Shown here: positions 35,713 through 45,381 of the stretch, piece by piece
Layout of the letters: every line of letters starts with the position of its first letter
How positions within the stretch are numbered: the stretch's first letter is position 1
Source: Exilibacterium tricleocarpae
Lineage (GTDB): Bacteria; Pseudomonadota; Gammaproteobacteria; Pseudomonadales; Cellvibrionaceae
DNA: 64,000 nt
Direction: 5' to 3'
Assembly (NCBI RefSeq): GCF_007004655.1
Contig: NZ_ML660091.1
Coordinates: forward strand, 124,001-188,000
The notes under the pieces: model-generated
Told to the model about the DNA's origin: nothing
The model's database searches: none
What the model saw: the letters and a program-made list of their open reading frames with translations, nothing else
Made by a program: the position numbers and the translations under genes

Positions 35713-37206
35713 ATGTCCGATGGGACCCAAACCGGGGCCGACCCGATACCAACACATGTAGATGTTGCGATTATCGGCACCGGTTTTTCCGGCCTCGGTA
35801 TGGCCATCAAGCTAAAACAAGCGGGCCGGGACAATTTTGTGTTGTTGGAGAAAGACGAAGACCTGGGTGGCTGTTGGCGTGACAACACCTACCCGGGCTG
35901 TTGTTGTGATATCCCGTCTCACCTCTACTCCTTCTCCTTTGAACAGGTGCCCAGTTGGACCAGAAAGTACCCCAGGCAGGAGGAAATCCATACCTATCTG
36001 CGCCATTGCGCCGACAAGTACGGCATTCAACCCCATGTGCGTTATCGGTCCGAAGTGGTAAAAGTCACCTTTTGTGATGCCAGTGGTTTTTGGCAGCTAC
36101 ATCTCAATGGCGGCACACGCCTCACTGCACGGGTGGTGATGGCCGGCATGGGGCCGCTGCATCGCCCGGCGATTCCGGCGCTGCCGGGACTGGAGAGTTT
36201 CAAGGGTACGCGCTTTCATTCCAGCCATTGGAATCACGCGGCGGACCTCAATGACAAACGGGTGGCGGTGATCGGCACCGGTGCCAGTGCCATCCAGTTT
36301 GTACCGCAAATCGCGCCGCGGGTGAAAGCGCTGCATTTGTTCCAGCGCACACCGCCCTGGATTATGCCGCGGCCGGACCGGGAGATGACCAATATTGAAA
36401 AATGGTGCTTTACGCATTTACCTGTCACCCAACAGTTATACCGCAGGCTCTTGTACTGGCGCCATGAGTTCCGTGGTCGCGCCTTAAATGAAAAGTCGTG
36501 GATACACAAGCACGCGCAAAGAATGGCGGCCAACTATCTTAAAGCGCAGATCGCAGACCCGGTGTTACGTGAAAAACTTACACCGCAGTACTCCCTCGGT
36601 TGCAAACGGGTTCTGATTTCCAACGATTACTATCCGGCCATGTGCCTCGATAATCTGGACCTGATCACCTCGCCGGTCACCGAAATCCGCGGCAATACTG
36701 TAGTGGCGGAAGACGGCAGTGAACGGGACGTGGATGCCATTGTTTTCGGTACCGGGTTTGCGGCGGCCGATCCGCTGCAACCGGATTTTCTCTACGGCCC
36801 CGGTGGCCTGGATTTGTATCGGCGCTGGCAGGAAGAGGGCGCCCAGGCCTATAAAGGTGTCTCGGTTGCCGGCCTGCCGAATTTTTTCTTCCTGATCGGG
36901 CCTAACAGCGGTCTTGGTCACAACTCCATGATTTTGATGATTGAGGCGCAGATTCAGTACATCTTGCAATGTTTGGATTATATGGATCAGCACGGTGTCC
37001 GCCATTGGGATGTGCGCCGGCGAGAGCAGGATGCGTATAATGACGAGTTACAGGCGCGGGTGGGCACTGCGGTTTGGTCCTCCGGATGTCGCAGTTGGTA
37101 CCTCAATAAAGACGGGCGTAACACAACCATCTGGCCGGGTTTTGTGCACGAGTACGAAGCGCGGATGCGTAAGCTGGCACCGCAGGTTTATGAGGCGACG
37201 AGTTGA
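35713..37206 (+). CDS. Flavin-containing Baeyer-Villiger monooxygenase
   Basis: 497 aa from ATG 35713, with a GGGGGAA Shine-Dalgarno; an in-frame ATG nine codons up lacks one. Dual Rossmann folds: IIGTGFSGLGMAIKL near residue 20 (FAD) and VAVIGTGASAIQFVPQIA near 186 (NADPH). Between them is the BVMO fingerprint FKGTRFHSSHWNH near 165. GCWRDNTYPGCCCDIPSHLY is the usual post-FAD segment. The enzyme inserts one oxygen next to a ketone to give an ester or lactone. With the SDR and esterase it forms a coherent alcohol-to-ketone-to-ester-to-acid route, under the divergent TetR. Substrate (cyclic, steroid or long-chain ketone) unknown. Confidence 0.92.
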   Translation: MSDGTQTGADPIPTHVDVAIIGTGFSGLGMAIKLKQAGRDNFVLLEKDEDLGGCWRDNTYPGCCCDIPSHLYSFSFEQVPSWTRKYPRQEEIHTYLRHCADKYGIQPHVRYRSEVVKVTFCDASGFWQLHLNGGTRLTARVVMAGMGPLHRPAIPALPGLESFKGTRFHSSHWNHAADLNDKRVAVIGTGASAIQFVPQIAPRVKALHLFQRTPPWIMPRPDREMTNIEKWCFTHLPVTQQLYRRLLYWRHEFRGRALNEKSWIHKHAQRMAANYLKAQIADPVLREKLTPQYSLGCKRVLISNDYYPAMCLDNLDLITSPVTEIRGNTVVAEDGSERDVDAIVFGTGFAAADPLQPDFLYGPGGLDLYRRWQEEGAQAYKGVSVAGLPNFFFLIGPNSGLGHNSMILMIEAQIQYILQCLDYMDQHGVRHWDVRRREQDAYNDELQARVGTAVWSSGCRSWYLNKDGRNTTIWPGFVHEYEARMRKLAPQVYEATS

Positions 37207-37683
37207 GTCTGCTTTAACTGTGATAGTGATATTGTTTGCGCTTTTTTCCCGACAGATTTTTACGCCACTTTTTAACAGTCTCGCCGTTTCTCTGGCCTTT
37301 TCCGGTGCTAGTACTCTGACCAGTAAATCTTTTCACGCCAAAACGGGTCTTGGTGTCCTTAGCCAGCCCGGATTGAGACCTAAGTGCTACCGAAGTGAAA
37401 TTACTTCCTGGTCGAAGCACTAGTATTTGGCGGCGGACAGACCCTTTTGTTCAGAGTTTGTAATCACATCAAGGCCAGGTAGTTTTATTGTGTTAACTGG
37501 ATCAACAAATAGCCAAAAAAAGTCTCACTGGATCGAGTAAGGCGATTTCCCGAGAAGAAGATGCAGAATTGCCACTGCCCGCACCATCCCGGATATACAT
37601 CGCAATGCAGTTTATAGACTAAGCAATAGCAACTATTGCTATAAGTGAACGCCCGCAAAGAAACCGTTAGGGAGTTGAAGTAA
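37207..37683. other. Gene-free stretch with a short hairpin
   Basis: No gene supported. At 37622-37640 AGCAATAG pairs perfectly with CTATTGCT across CAA, about 45 bp before the orphan RHS gene, as a possible operator or 5'-UTR hairpin. Confidence 0.45.
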
Positions 37684-38505
37684 ATGCGTGTATTGGCAAT
37701 GGCTTTAATAGTGAATATCTTTGGGGCCAGTCAGGTGACAGCAGGTGACAAAAGTGCCAATAACCTGTTGGTCACTGACACGGATTTCAGTGAGGCGCGT
37801 GCCAGCCAGGCGATGCCGGTTGAACCCCGTAAACTGATCAGCGAGCATCTCGACGACAGCGGACCGCCGCTTTTGAATACGCGCTACTATGATCCGATGC
37901 CTGCTCGCTTTGTCTCGGCTGACCCTTCTGACCCCCTGACACCAGGCGTCGGGCTCAACCGCTACACTTATGCGTTCAACAATCCGGTGTATGTCAGAGA
38001 CCCCAGCGGATTGTCTGCCGAAGCCCATGATCCCGACGGTGGAGACAGCGACGCCAACGAGGCTTCTGACAATGATGGAGGACTTGGCAACGCAGATGTA
38101 ACCGATGACCCGGATCGCGGTGCGCAGGTTCCGGGCGAGAGCACCGCCGCAGCCGATGACAAAGACGAGGATGAGGAGAGTAGGCCTGATGTACCTGGCG
38201 AGAAACCTGCTGATGAGGAAAAAGGTGGCCTGCTTCAAGATGTCATAGATGCGGCTAAAGGAATACTCAGCGATCTTATCGACGCTCCTCCTCCCCCACC
38301 GCCCAGCAAGCCGGATGTGCCACAAAGCTTTATCGATAAACAGGGTTTGAAAGATGCTATCCGGGATCAGGGCACGGTTCTGGGTGAGGGGCTGGGCGAA
38401 AAGGTGTTTCCAGGTGATGAGGGCTATGAGGATCTTTTGGATTCTGCGGTGGAATATATAGACGGAAGGCCGGATCTAGGCGGAAGGCCGGATCGGAGAC
38501 GATGA
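37684..38505 (+). CDS. Orphan RHS-repeat-associated core protein with its own signal peptide
   Basis: 273 aa, with AGGGAG at good spacing before the ATG. A signal peptide (LAMALIVNIFGASQVTAG) is followed by about 50 unassigned residues. Next comes an RHS-associated core: LLNTRYYDPMPARFVSADPS and GVGLNRYTYAFNNPVYVRDP, ending in PSG (about residues 62-112). The rest is a low-complexity acidic linker, a PPPPPP stretch and a helical tail (SFIDKQGLKDAIRDQGTVLG). Normal RHS proteins are over 1000 aa with many YD repeats before the core; all of that is missing. An 18-bp tandem duplication sits just before the stop (38461-38496), and the +1 frame after it continues for about 25 codons, so the true C-terminus may be frameshifted. 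Either a displaced RHS tip or a small secreted toxin-like protein. Confidence 0.6.
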   Translation: MRVLAMALIVNIFGASQVTAGDKSANNLLVTDTDFSEARASQAMPVEPRKLISEHLDDSGPPLLNTRYYDPMPARFVSADPSDPLTPGVGLNRYTYAFNNPVYVRDPSGLSAEAHDPDGGDSDANEASDNDGGLGNADVTDDPDRGAQVPGESTAAADDKDEDEESRPDVPGEKPADEEKGGLLQDVIDAAKGILSDLIDAPPPPPPSKPDVPQSFIDKQGLKDAIRDQGTVLGEGLGEKVFPGDEGYEDLLDSAVEYIDGRPDLGGRPDRRR

Positions 38506-38568
38506 TTTTGCAGCGGCGGAGAATCGGCCGATGGCGGCGGGCGGCGCGTCGCCCAAAGAGTTGGCCGA

Positions 38569-40350
38569 CTAGCCACGTGTTAACGGCCACCCCAGTAGCA
38601 GAACAGACAAGGTCACTGCAGCGATAAATACGTTCATGGGGAGGCCCACCTTTAAAAAGTCTTTAAATTGATAGCCGCCTGGCCCATACACCATAAGATT
38701 TGTCTGGTACCCAAGCGGTGTAGCAAAGCTCGCCGAGGCGGCCATCATAATGACAAATACGAAAGGCTCATTGTTGAGCCCGGCCGTCTCAGTCATTTCC
38801 AACACAATGGGGAGCATCAGTACCGCGGCGGCGTTGTTGGTGATGGTTTCTGTCAGCAGGGAAACGGCGAGGTAGGTGAAGATCAGCATCAACCAAGGCG
38901 TGCCGTTACTCAGGTCGATAATGCTGTTGGCAAGCCACTGCGCCACGCCCGTTTTTTGTAGCGCAGCGCCCAGTGCGAAGGCGGCGGCGATGGTAACAAT
39001 AACGGTTAAATCCAGGCTTTTTTCGGCCTGGCTGACGGAACAGCAACCGGTAATGATCATCAGGCCGGCGCCGATCAGCGCGGCATTTAACATGCTGATA
39101 AACCCGAGCCCGGCGGCTCCTACCACTGCGAATAGAATGGTCCAGGCCAGGTAAGCGCGCTCGTGTCTGGGCGGTTCAGCGTCCAGATCGTTGATCAACA
39201 GGAAGTCTTTGTTATAGCGTTGCCGGCTGACGAATGCCGGCCTCGCTTCCAGCAGCAGGGTATCGCCGGCTGCCAGGCGAATGGTTCCGAGGTTACCTTT
39301 TATACGTTCTCCGTTTCTGGCCACAGCCAATACCACCGCACCGTAGCGATCCCGAAACTTCGCATCGCGGATATTTTTCCCCAGCGCCGCGCAGTGGGGC
39401 GAAACGACGGCTTCCACCAGCCGGCGTTCCGCGCGATCCTGGTTCAGGGTATCGGCATGACCGTTTTCGGGGGAGGGGACAATGCCGTTGATACGCAGCA
39501 AATCCGAGATGGCCTGCGTATCGCCGGCAAACACCAGGCGGTCGCCGCCGTGTAAGATTTCTTCCGACGGTACCGCTGTCACGATCGTGCCTTGGCGTTC
39601 GATTTCCGCCAGGTACACGCGCTCCAGGTGACGAAGCCCGGCTTGTGCGACTGTCTGGCCCACCAGGGGTCCGTTCGGAGCCACGGTGACTTCAAGGGTG
39701 AACTCCCGCAGATTGCCAAATGCTTGTTTGTCGCTGCGATCGGGCAGCCATTGGGGGAAGAAAAACCAGATAAAAGCCACTCCGGCCAATGCCACGGGGA
39801 TACCGACCGCCGCGATCGAAAACAGGGAAAAGCCGGCTTCACCGGTCAAGCTCTGGTACTGGCCGTTGACAACCAGGTTGGTGCTGGTGCCAATCAGCGT
39901 TAAAGTTCCCCCGAGGATGGCGGTATAGCTCAGGGGAATCATCAGTTTGGACGGTGGTATGCGGATTTTGCGCGACCAGGCGTGGACAGCGGGAATCATC
40001 GTGGCCACCACGGGGGTATTATTTAAAAAGCCGCTTAGTAGCATCACAGGCGCGAAAATTCGGCCCAGGGCTGCTCTTGTTGATGAGGGTTGCCCCAGAA
40101 CCTTGTTTACCAGCAGGTCGATGCCGCCGGACCCGTGAATGCCGGCGGCCACCACAAACATGGCGGCCACTGTAATCAATCCGGCATTGGCAAAGCCTGC
40201 CAGGGCCTCAGTACCGGAGAGAATCCCAAAGGTGCTGAGTATAGTCAGCACGGCCATCATCACCAGATGCGGGCCGATTCGCGTTAACGTCAAAATCCCC
40301 AGGGCTCCGACCGTCAGAGCCAACGAAAGCCAAGCTTCCCACTCCAGCAT
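38569..40350 (-). CDS. SLC13-type permease with two TrkA-C (RCK_C) domains
   Basis: 593 aa from ATG 40350, which has AAAGG six bases upstream; the frame is open 23 codons further. N-terminal helices include FANAGLITVAAMFVVAAGIH and GFLNNTPVVATMIPAV. The middle (about residues 185-365) holds two TrkA-C domains (EFTLEVTVAPNGPLVGQTVA; EAVVSPHCAALGKNIRDAKF). The second membrane half has TETITNNAAAVLMLPIVLEM and ASFATPLGYQTNLMVYGPGG, the paired NNT/NPGY-like motifs of the DASS/SAC family. Such proteins import sulfate or dicarboxylates with sodium. Specificity is not readable. It converges on the orphan RHS gene and has no operon partners. Confidence 0.87.
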   Translation of the reverse strand: MLEWEAWLSLALTVGALGILTLTRIGPHLVMMAVLTILSTFGILSGTEALAGFANAGLITVAAMFVVAAGIHGSGGIDLLVNKVLGQPSSTRAALGRIFAPVMLLSGFLNNTPVVATMIPAVHAWSRKIRIPPSKLMIPLSYTAILGGTLTLIGTSTNLVVNGQYQSLTGEAGFSLFSIAAVGIPVALAGVAFIWFFFPQWLPDRSDKQAFGNLREFTLEVTVAPNGPLVGQTVAQAGLRHLERVYLAEIERQGTIVTAVPSEEILHGGDRLVFAGDTQAISDLLRINGIVPSPENGHADTLNQDRAERRLVEAVVSPHCAALGKNIRDAKFRDRYGAVVLAVARNGERIKGNLGTIRLAAGDTLLLEARPAFVSRQRYNKDFLLINDLDAEPPRHERAYLAWTILFAVVGAAGLGFISMLNAALIGAGLMIITGCCSVSQAEKSLDLTVIVTIAAAFALGAALQKTGVAQWLANSIIDLSNGTPWLMLIFTYLAVSLLTETITNNAAAVLMLPIVLEMTETAGLNNEPFVFVIMMAASASFATPLGYQTNLMVYGPGGYQFKDFLKVGLPMNVFIAAVTLSVLLLGWPLTRG

Positions 40351-40945
40351 ATGCGCCTTTATTTTAAAAGTGCGGAGTTTAAGCATTGGCGCCTGTATAA
40401 CCAAGTAAGATAAATTCATAAAGTTATATCAAATCATAAGGTTTACGGTGAGTTTGTTGCTTGACACAATCCTTTTCTGAGATGAGTCTGGCGATGCGGT
40501 CTATAACAATCGTGATTTGTTGTCCATGGGTGCAACCATCCGATCCTTGTCACCATGCCGCGTAGAGCTGGTGATTGATAACCATACGGTACCGGTCTAC
40601 TGCCTGTGATCTCCGAAATTGCGCATAATGCATATTATGTTAAATAATAAATAATATTAGTCCCCTGGGTTAATGTTCGAGCACGAATCGATTTAAGTTA
40701 TTGCTTTTGCGAATCATTATCATTACTATTGCGCGTAAGTTTCTGTCCGTCTACTCCAGTCGATTCCTGATAGTTGGCGGCTGTGTACTTCTGTTGGCAT
40801 ATCAGGCGTGAGTGATTCGTATGTTCCACCAACAAGCATCCTTTCAAAACACGCCGTTTTCCTGTTTTCGTTTTCAGCTCAGATATTTACACCGTAAAAA
40901 CTACTTTACTCCTAATATTCATGTAATTAATGCCGTCATAAACAG
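40351..40945. other. AT-rich regulatory region before the iron-uptake operon
   Basis: About 595 bp with no gene; it holds the Fur-box-like site at 40712-40730. AT content is clearly higher than in the flanking genes. Confidence 0.55.
40712..40730. promoter_or_regulatory. Fur-box-like site
   Basis: The minus strand reads AATAGTAATGATAATGATT. Taken as three hexamers against GATAAT GATAAT CATTAT, the first two match 4/6 and 6/6 and the third matches partly. It lies 215 bp before the TonB receptor, consistent with iron repression of the operon. Confidence 0.6.
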
Positions 40946-43123
40946 ATGAAAAGAATAAGAAAACTAAAGAAAGGTCTGATTTTGATCTTTTGGGCCTCTG
41001 TTTCAATTAAGTCTTGGACCTTGGAGCTGGATACAGAAACAGAAAAGACTTTTGTCGAAGAAGTCACTGTAATCGGCCAAAAAATCAGCCGTTCTCGACA
41101 AGACACTTTGGAAAGCGTAAGTGTTTTCGATTCGGACAGTCTGGAGATGAATTCGAAGGCCGATAATTTTTTCGATATTCTGGAACAAGCCGCCAATGTA
41201 ACCCGCAATGGTAGTTTTGATTTTTCGATCCGCGGTATCGCCGGCAATGGACCCACCGGGGCTAATAATGGCGCAAATACCATCGGCTTTTTTATCGACG
41301 GCGTTAATCAAAATAGCCGAGGAACACAGGCCGGGTCGGTGTCGCTTTGGGACGTAGAGCAGGTAGAGATTCTTCGGGGAGCACAATCGACCACAGCCGG
41401 TCGCAATTCCCTTGCAGGTGCTTTTATACTAAAAACCAAAGATCCGGAGTTCGAACACGGTGGTCGCATAAAAGCCAGCTATGGGGACTATAATACCTAC
41501 CAAACGGCCATAGCGCAGACCGGAGGGATAACCGAAAAGCTGGCATTTCGCCTGAGCGTAGACAGACAACACAGTGATAAGTTTAGCGAGAACTCTGTAT
41601 TGAACCAGAGTGACTACGATCGTGAAACCAATACCACTTCTCGCGCTAAACTACTCTACGAATTCTCTGCCGACACGAGTCTGCTCTTCACCGTAAACGA
41701 CAGCAATTTTCGTGATTACGGCGACGATACCGTGCAAGGCGACCCCTTCGACAGGCAATCGAACTGGGACTATCCCGCCACCTGGTTCACAGATACCAGG
41801 AATTATGCCTTGAAATTTGCAGCCAAAATCAGCGAGGCCTGGCTGTTTTCAGCAATAACGGCTCATTCCGATGCTGTTTTCGATCGCGACAGTGATCCCG
41901 ACGGTGCGCTTGGCGAGGCGGTGCTTGTTCAGGATACACTCGATGAAAACTGGAGTCAGGAATTTCTCTTTAATTACGACGGAACAAAGACACAAGCGGT
42001 TGTCGGTGCCTATTTTGCCGGCGGCTCTCTAAAAGATACATTTTCCACGCAAAACGCATTGTTGGACTTGGACGGCGCGGGCCCTCTTCCCGGAGTGTTC
42101 CTTAATTTTGGCAGTGAATCCACCGAGAAATTCGATACTGCGGCTATCTTCTATAACGCCGACTACGCCTTGTCCGATAAGTGGACATTTATCAGCGGTT
42201 TGCGCATTGACCATGAAAAGCGTAAAAACGCGATAAACTCCAGTGGTGAGCGCCTGACATCAACCGGTAACCCGGTTTTCGATGCCGGTATCGACGAGCA
42301 AATTTCAGGATCCGGTGAATCTACAGGAAACGATAGCTTTACGAATGTATTGCCGAAATTGGGGATTGACTATCGTTGGTCTGAGCATCTCGCGACGGGC
42401 GTTCTGGTCCAGCGCGGGTATCGTCCGGGGGGAGTGTCGGTAAATGTCACCCGCAGCATCGCCCGGGCTTATGACGCTGAATTCACGACTAATTATGAGT
42501 TCTCCATGCGCGCCAATTGGTTGGACAACTCGCTCACCGTCAACACCACCCTCTTCTACACCGATTGGCAGGATCAGCAAGTGAATATCGAAGGCCCACT
42601 GGGCAATTTCGATGACTACATCGTTAACGCGGCTGAGTCTTCAGTACAGGGGGTGGAGCTGGAGGCACGCTATACACGTGATCGTTGGACTTTTTATACG
42701 TCGATCGGCTTAGTAAAAACAGAGTTTGACCAGTTTGAAATCAATACCGCAGAACTCTTTGACGACAACTCCCCGTTAACGGAGTCGGTTTTCAGCGGCA
42801 ACGAGTTTGGGGCTGCGCGCGACACGACGTTTGCAGCCGGATTGTTGTATCAAAACTCGACGGGACTTTTCGCCAGTGTGAATATCAACCACGCCAGTGA
42901 CGCTTATAGCAATTCATTCAACACTTTAAAGCTTGACGAATTCACCTTGATGAACGCTAAGCTTGGCTACGGACACGAACGGTGGTCTGCCTATATCGTA
43001 GTGAACAACCTTTTTGATGAAGACTACGTTGCCGAACGCTACACCGGCCCTAATGGAATCGACACCGATGCCGTTGTGGGTGATCCCAGATTGGTGAGCA
43101 TAAATCTGGAGACACACTGGTAA
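40946..43123 (+). CDS. TonB-dependent siderophore-type receptor
   Basis: 725 aa: an N-terminal basic-hydrophobic export signal (KKGLILIFWASVSIKSWT), plug start VEEVTVIGQKISRSRQDTLE near residue 38, plug motifs FSIRGIAGNGPTGANNGANT, FFIDGVNQNSRGTQ and VEILRGAQSTTAGRNSLAGA, then a barrel ending in an aromatic residue (SINLETHW). The first gene of a plus-strand group with two small membrane proteins and a PepSY-type reductase, behind a Fur-box-like site. This set is characteristic of ferric-siderophore uptake and periplasmic iron reduction. The block is more AT-rich than the aromatic-catabolism genes. Ligand unknown. Confidence 0.9.
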   Translation: MKRIRKLKKGLILIFWASVSIKSWTLELDTETEKTFVEEVTVIGQKISRSRQDTLESVSVFDSDSLEMNSKADNFFDILEQAANVTRNGSFDFSIRGIAGNGPTGANNGANTIGFFIDGVNQNSRGTQAGSVSLWDVEQVEILRGAQSTTAGRNSLAGAFILKTKDPEFEHGGRIKASYGDYNTYQTAIAQTGGITEKLAFRLSVDRQHSDKFSENSVLNQSDYDRETNTTSRAKLLYEFSADTSLLFTVNDSNFRDYGDDTVQGDPFDRQSNWDYPATWFTDTRNYALKFAAKISEAWLFSAITAHSDAVFDRDSDPDGALGEAVLVQDTLDENWSQEFLFNYDGTKTQAVVGAYFAGGSLKDTFSTQNALLDLDGAGPLPGVFLNFGSESTEKFDTAAIFYNADYALSDKWTFISGLRIDHEKRKNAINSSGERLTSTGNPVFDAGIDEQISGSGESTGNDSFTNVLPKLGIDYRWSEHLATGVLVQRGYRPGGVSVNVTRSIARAYDAEFTTNYEFSMRANWLDNSLTVNTTLFYTDWQDQQVNIEGPLGNFDDYIVNAAESSVQGVELEARYTRDRWTFYTSIGLVKTEFDQFEINTAELFDDNSPLTESVFSGNEFGAARDTTFAAGLLYQNSTGLFASVNINHASDAYSNSFNTLKLDEFTLMNAKLGYGHERWSAYIVVNNLFDEDYVAERYTGPNGIDTDAVVGDPRLVSINLETHW

Positions 43124-43130
43124 AAACGCC

Positions 43131-43463
43131 ATGCTAAAGAGCAGAGCAAACGCGATGTTTAATACGAACGTGGTTTTTAACGCGCTCTTTAATGTAGTTA
43201 AGTCCTTTCGGTTCTGGTTTTGTGGGCCGCTGGCGTTTGCGCTCGCCATCCTTATCATGCTGGGTATGGCTGTTTGGTTCCCCGCCGGGGTGGCAGGCAT
43301 TGATAACCTGGTGTTTCCGTTGCTCAGCTTTCCATTGATATGGGCAATACTGCTTTTCTATGCCTACCTCGAGCGCCGTATTGCGTATGTCACGACTGTT
43401 TTTGCTATTCTGTTGGTGAGCCATATTGCCCTGCTGACTTATCATTTTATGGGAACACACTAG
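43131..43463 (+). CDS. Small three-span membrane protein of the iron operon
   Basis: 110 aa (or 102 from a second Met at 43155). Three transmembrane helices: FCGPLAFALAILIMLGMAVW, FPLLSFPLIWAILLFYAYL and VTTVFAILLVSHIALLTYHF. Position between a TonB receptor (7 bp upstream) and a PepSY protein (1 bp downstream) and its size resemble the DUF3649-type partners of PepSY iron reductases; that family call is tentative. It may assist electron or iron transfer across the inner membrane. Confidence 0.7.
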   Translation: MLKSRANAMFNTNVVFNALFNVVKSFRFWFCGPLAFALAILIMLGMAVWFPAGVAGIDNLVFPLLSFPLIWAILLFYAYLERRIAYVTTVFAILLVSHIALLTYHFMGTH

Positions 43464-43464
43464 C

Positions 43465-45087
43465 GTGATTAAGCTACCGCAACAAGAAACAAAGTCGCTT
43501 GTCGCCCTGCATGGCTGGACCGCCGTTGTGCTCGGGTTTTTACTCTACGCCGTTGTTGCGACAGGCACGGTTGCGGTGCTGGCCGATCAGATTCTGCATT
43601 GGTCAGTCGGTAGTGTTAAGCCCGCCAACCCATTCCAATACGATGTAAACGGGATCACTCGCAGTCTGGCAGAAAAAGTAGAGCCGAAATTTCATGAAGA
43701 AATTGTCTACAGCACGTCACCCCGTGGGAATCTGGAGGTCTTTTTTCATACTCACCGGGAAAACCCCAATGGCGAACTGGAAGATTACGGCGTGCAGTTT
43801 GAAGTCGACCCAGCTACAAAAGCGATTTTACAAGAAAGGACAGGCACCGCTACTGAGTTACATAATACTAATCAGTTTGAAACTCTAAGCCGTTTTCTTA
43901 TCGATATTCACACAGAGCTACACCTGCCCCGCCCTTGGGGTTTGCTATTGACAGGTATCCTTGGATTGGGGATGCTGGTGGCCGCAGTCTCCGGTTTTAT
44001 GATGCACCGTCACCTGTTTGCTGACATGTTCGTACTGCGCAAAAAGGCTAATACTGTACTAAAAAAACGCGACAACCATATTGTAGCGGGTACCTGGGGG
44101 CTTCCCTTCGCCTTTATTCTGGCGTTTACCGGCAGCTTTTTTAGCTTTGCCGGCGCTTTTGGTATCCCCGCGATGGCAATGGTCGCTTTCGGCGGTGATC
44201 AAGAGGCGATGATGCGCACGGTTGTCGGTATGCCTGAAACCGAGAACAATGAAAGTGCTGCAACGGCCAACCTAAACACCGTTGTCAGTGACAGCGCCCG
44301 TCGGGTCGAGCAATACCCGACTTTTATGCTGGTATCGCACTACGGCCGGGGCGACGCCAACATTTTGGTGTTTTTGGAACCGCCAGAGACGACTATTGAG
44401 CCCATTCAACTGGAATACGATGGCGTAACCGGCGAGTTCAGCCGCCAAAAGCCGGCTTTAGGTCTGGTGCAGTCGGCCGGGTCGGTCGCTTTTTCCCTGG
44501 TCGGCCCCCTTCATTTCGGCGATTTTGCGGGGCTGCTTTCCCGCCTTGTCTGGGTGGCGTTGGGATTTGCGTCCTGTTATGTCATTTTAAGCGGCTTGTC
44601 GCTGTGGGTGGCGAGGCGCGGCAAGCGATGGCATAGATTTTTATGCTTTGTTTACGCCCTTGGGACCGGACTGCCGGTGGCCATGCTTGCGGCGGGAATG
44701 GGATACTTTGTGGCATTGGGTTCGGCTGCCAGTGCGGTATTCTGGGTGCCGGTGAGTTTTCTGGCAGCCTCTGCGCTGGTAGTGATGCCGGCGATGATTG
44801 TCAAGTCGCCCCAGGTATTCCAACGCAATTTGTTACTTGTGTGTGGCTTACTCTGTTTTGCGCTTCCCGTCCTGCGTATGGTAACAGGTGGTCCCGGCTG
44901 GCTCGAAGCCATAAGCAGTCAAAATACTGCCGTTATTCTCGTCGATGCGATGTTAGTTGTCAGCGGCAGCTTTGCTCTTTGGCTGAGAAAGAAAAGCCAC
45001 GATGATATTTCTTTACCGGCCCAAAAATCACCTGATCGCCCCACCAACGGCTTACCCATAGAGCCGATTTCCGGGGGCAGTGTATGA
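43465..45087 (+). CDS. PepSY-associated membrane protein, candidate ferric-siderophore reductase
   Basis: 540 aa from GTG 43465, one base after the preceding stop. N-terminal LHGWTAVVLGFLLYAVVATG helix, periplasmic PepSY-like region (about residues 50-150) with IDIHTELHLPRPWGLLLTGI, then further helices including VSGFMMHRHLFADMFVLRKK and FAFILAFTGSFFSFAGAFGI. His residues in LHGW, DIHTELH, MMHRHL and GPLHFG could ligate heme. PepSY-TM proteins reduce ferric siderophores in the periplasm or inner membrane, releasing iron after TonB-dependent uptake. Its stop overlaps the next start (ATGA). Confidence 0.85.
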   Translation: MIKLPQQETKSLVALHGWTAVVLGFLLYAVVATGTVAVLADQILHWSVGSVKPANPFQYDVNGITRSLAEKVEPKFHEEIVYSTSPRGNLEVFFHTHRENPNGELEDYGVQFEVDPATKAILQERTGTATELHNTNQFETLSRFLIDIHTELHLPRPWGLLLTGILGLGMLVAAVSGFMMHRHLFADMFVLRKKANTVLKKRDNHIVAGTWGLPFAFILAFTGSFFSFAGAFGIPAMAMVAFGGDQEAMMRTVVGMPETENNESAATANLNTVVSDSARRVEQYPTFMLVSHYGRGDANILVFLEPPETTIEPIQLEYDGVTGEFSRQKPALGLVQSAGSVAFSLVGPLHFGDFAGLLSRLVWVALGFASCYVILSGLSLWVARRGKRWHRFLCFVYALGTGLPVAMLAAGMGYFVALGSAASAVFWVPVSFLAASALVVMPAMIVKSPQVFQRNLLLVCGLLCFALPVLRMVTGGPGWLEAISSQNTAVILVDAMLVVSGSFALWLRKKSHDDISLPAQKSPDRPTNGLPIEPISGGSV

Positions 45088-45350
45088 TCACTTTGATATC
45101 TTCTTTGCTGGCCGTACTGTGTAGCGGCATCGGACTTGTCGTCCTGTCAAAAAGCGATGCCAAGCGGCATCGAAAAGATTCTGAGCACTGGCCTTTGCCA
45201 AAGTCCATTCGATGGCTGACAGTGGTTGCTGTGTTGCTGCCGGGGTTTGCCCTCGGGTTTACAGGGTTGGTATCCAGCCTGCTGGTCTGGTTGGGTGCTA
45301 TCACTGTTAGCGGCTGGTTGATTGCCCTGCTGCCCAGAAGACTGACTTAA
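45084..45350 (+). CDS. Small three-span membrane protein (DUF3325-like)
   Basis: 88 aa, overlapping the PepSY gene by 4 bp. Hydrophobic segments LISSLLAVLCSGIGLVVLSK, WLTVVAVLLPGFALGFTGLV and LVWLGAITVSGWLIALL surround a basic, His-containing loop (KSDAKRHRKDSEHW). Size, topology and position after a PepSY protein resemble DUF3325 partners in iron-uptake operons; the family name is tentative. Overlap indicates coupled translation with the reductase. Confidence 0.72.
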   Translation: MITLISSLLAVLCSGIGLVVLSKSDAKRHRKDSEHWPLPKSIRWLTVVAVLLPGFALGFTGLVSSLLVWLGAITVSGWLIALLPRRLT

Positions 45351-45381
45351 CTACCCTCCCCTATATCTAGAGAATATCCAT

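Noticed and set aside
38357-38590. Small minus-strand frame with a repeated DPAFRL
   Set aside because: The repeat is the complement of the 18-bp duplication in the RHS gene; no start signal or family.
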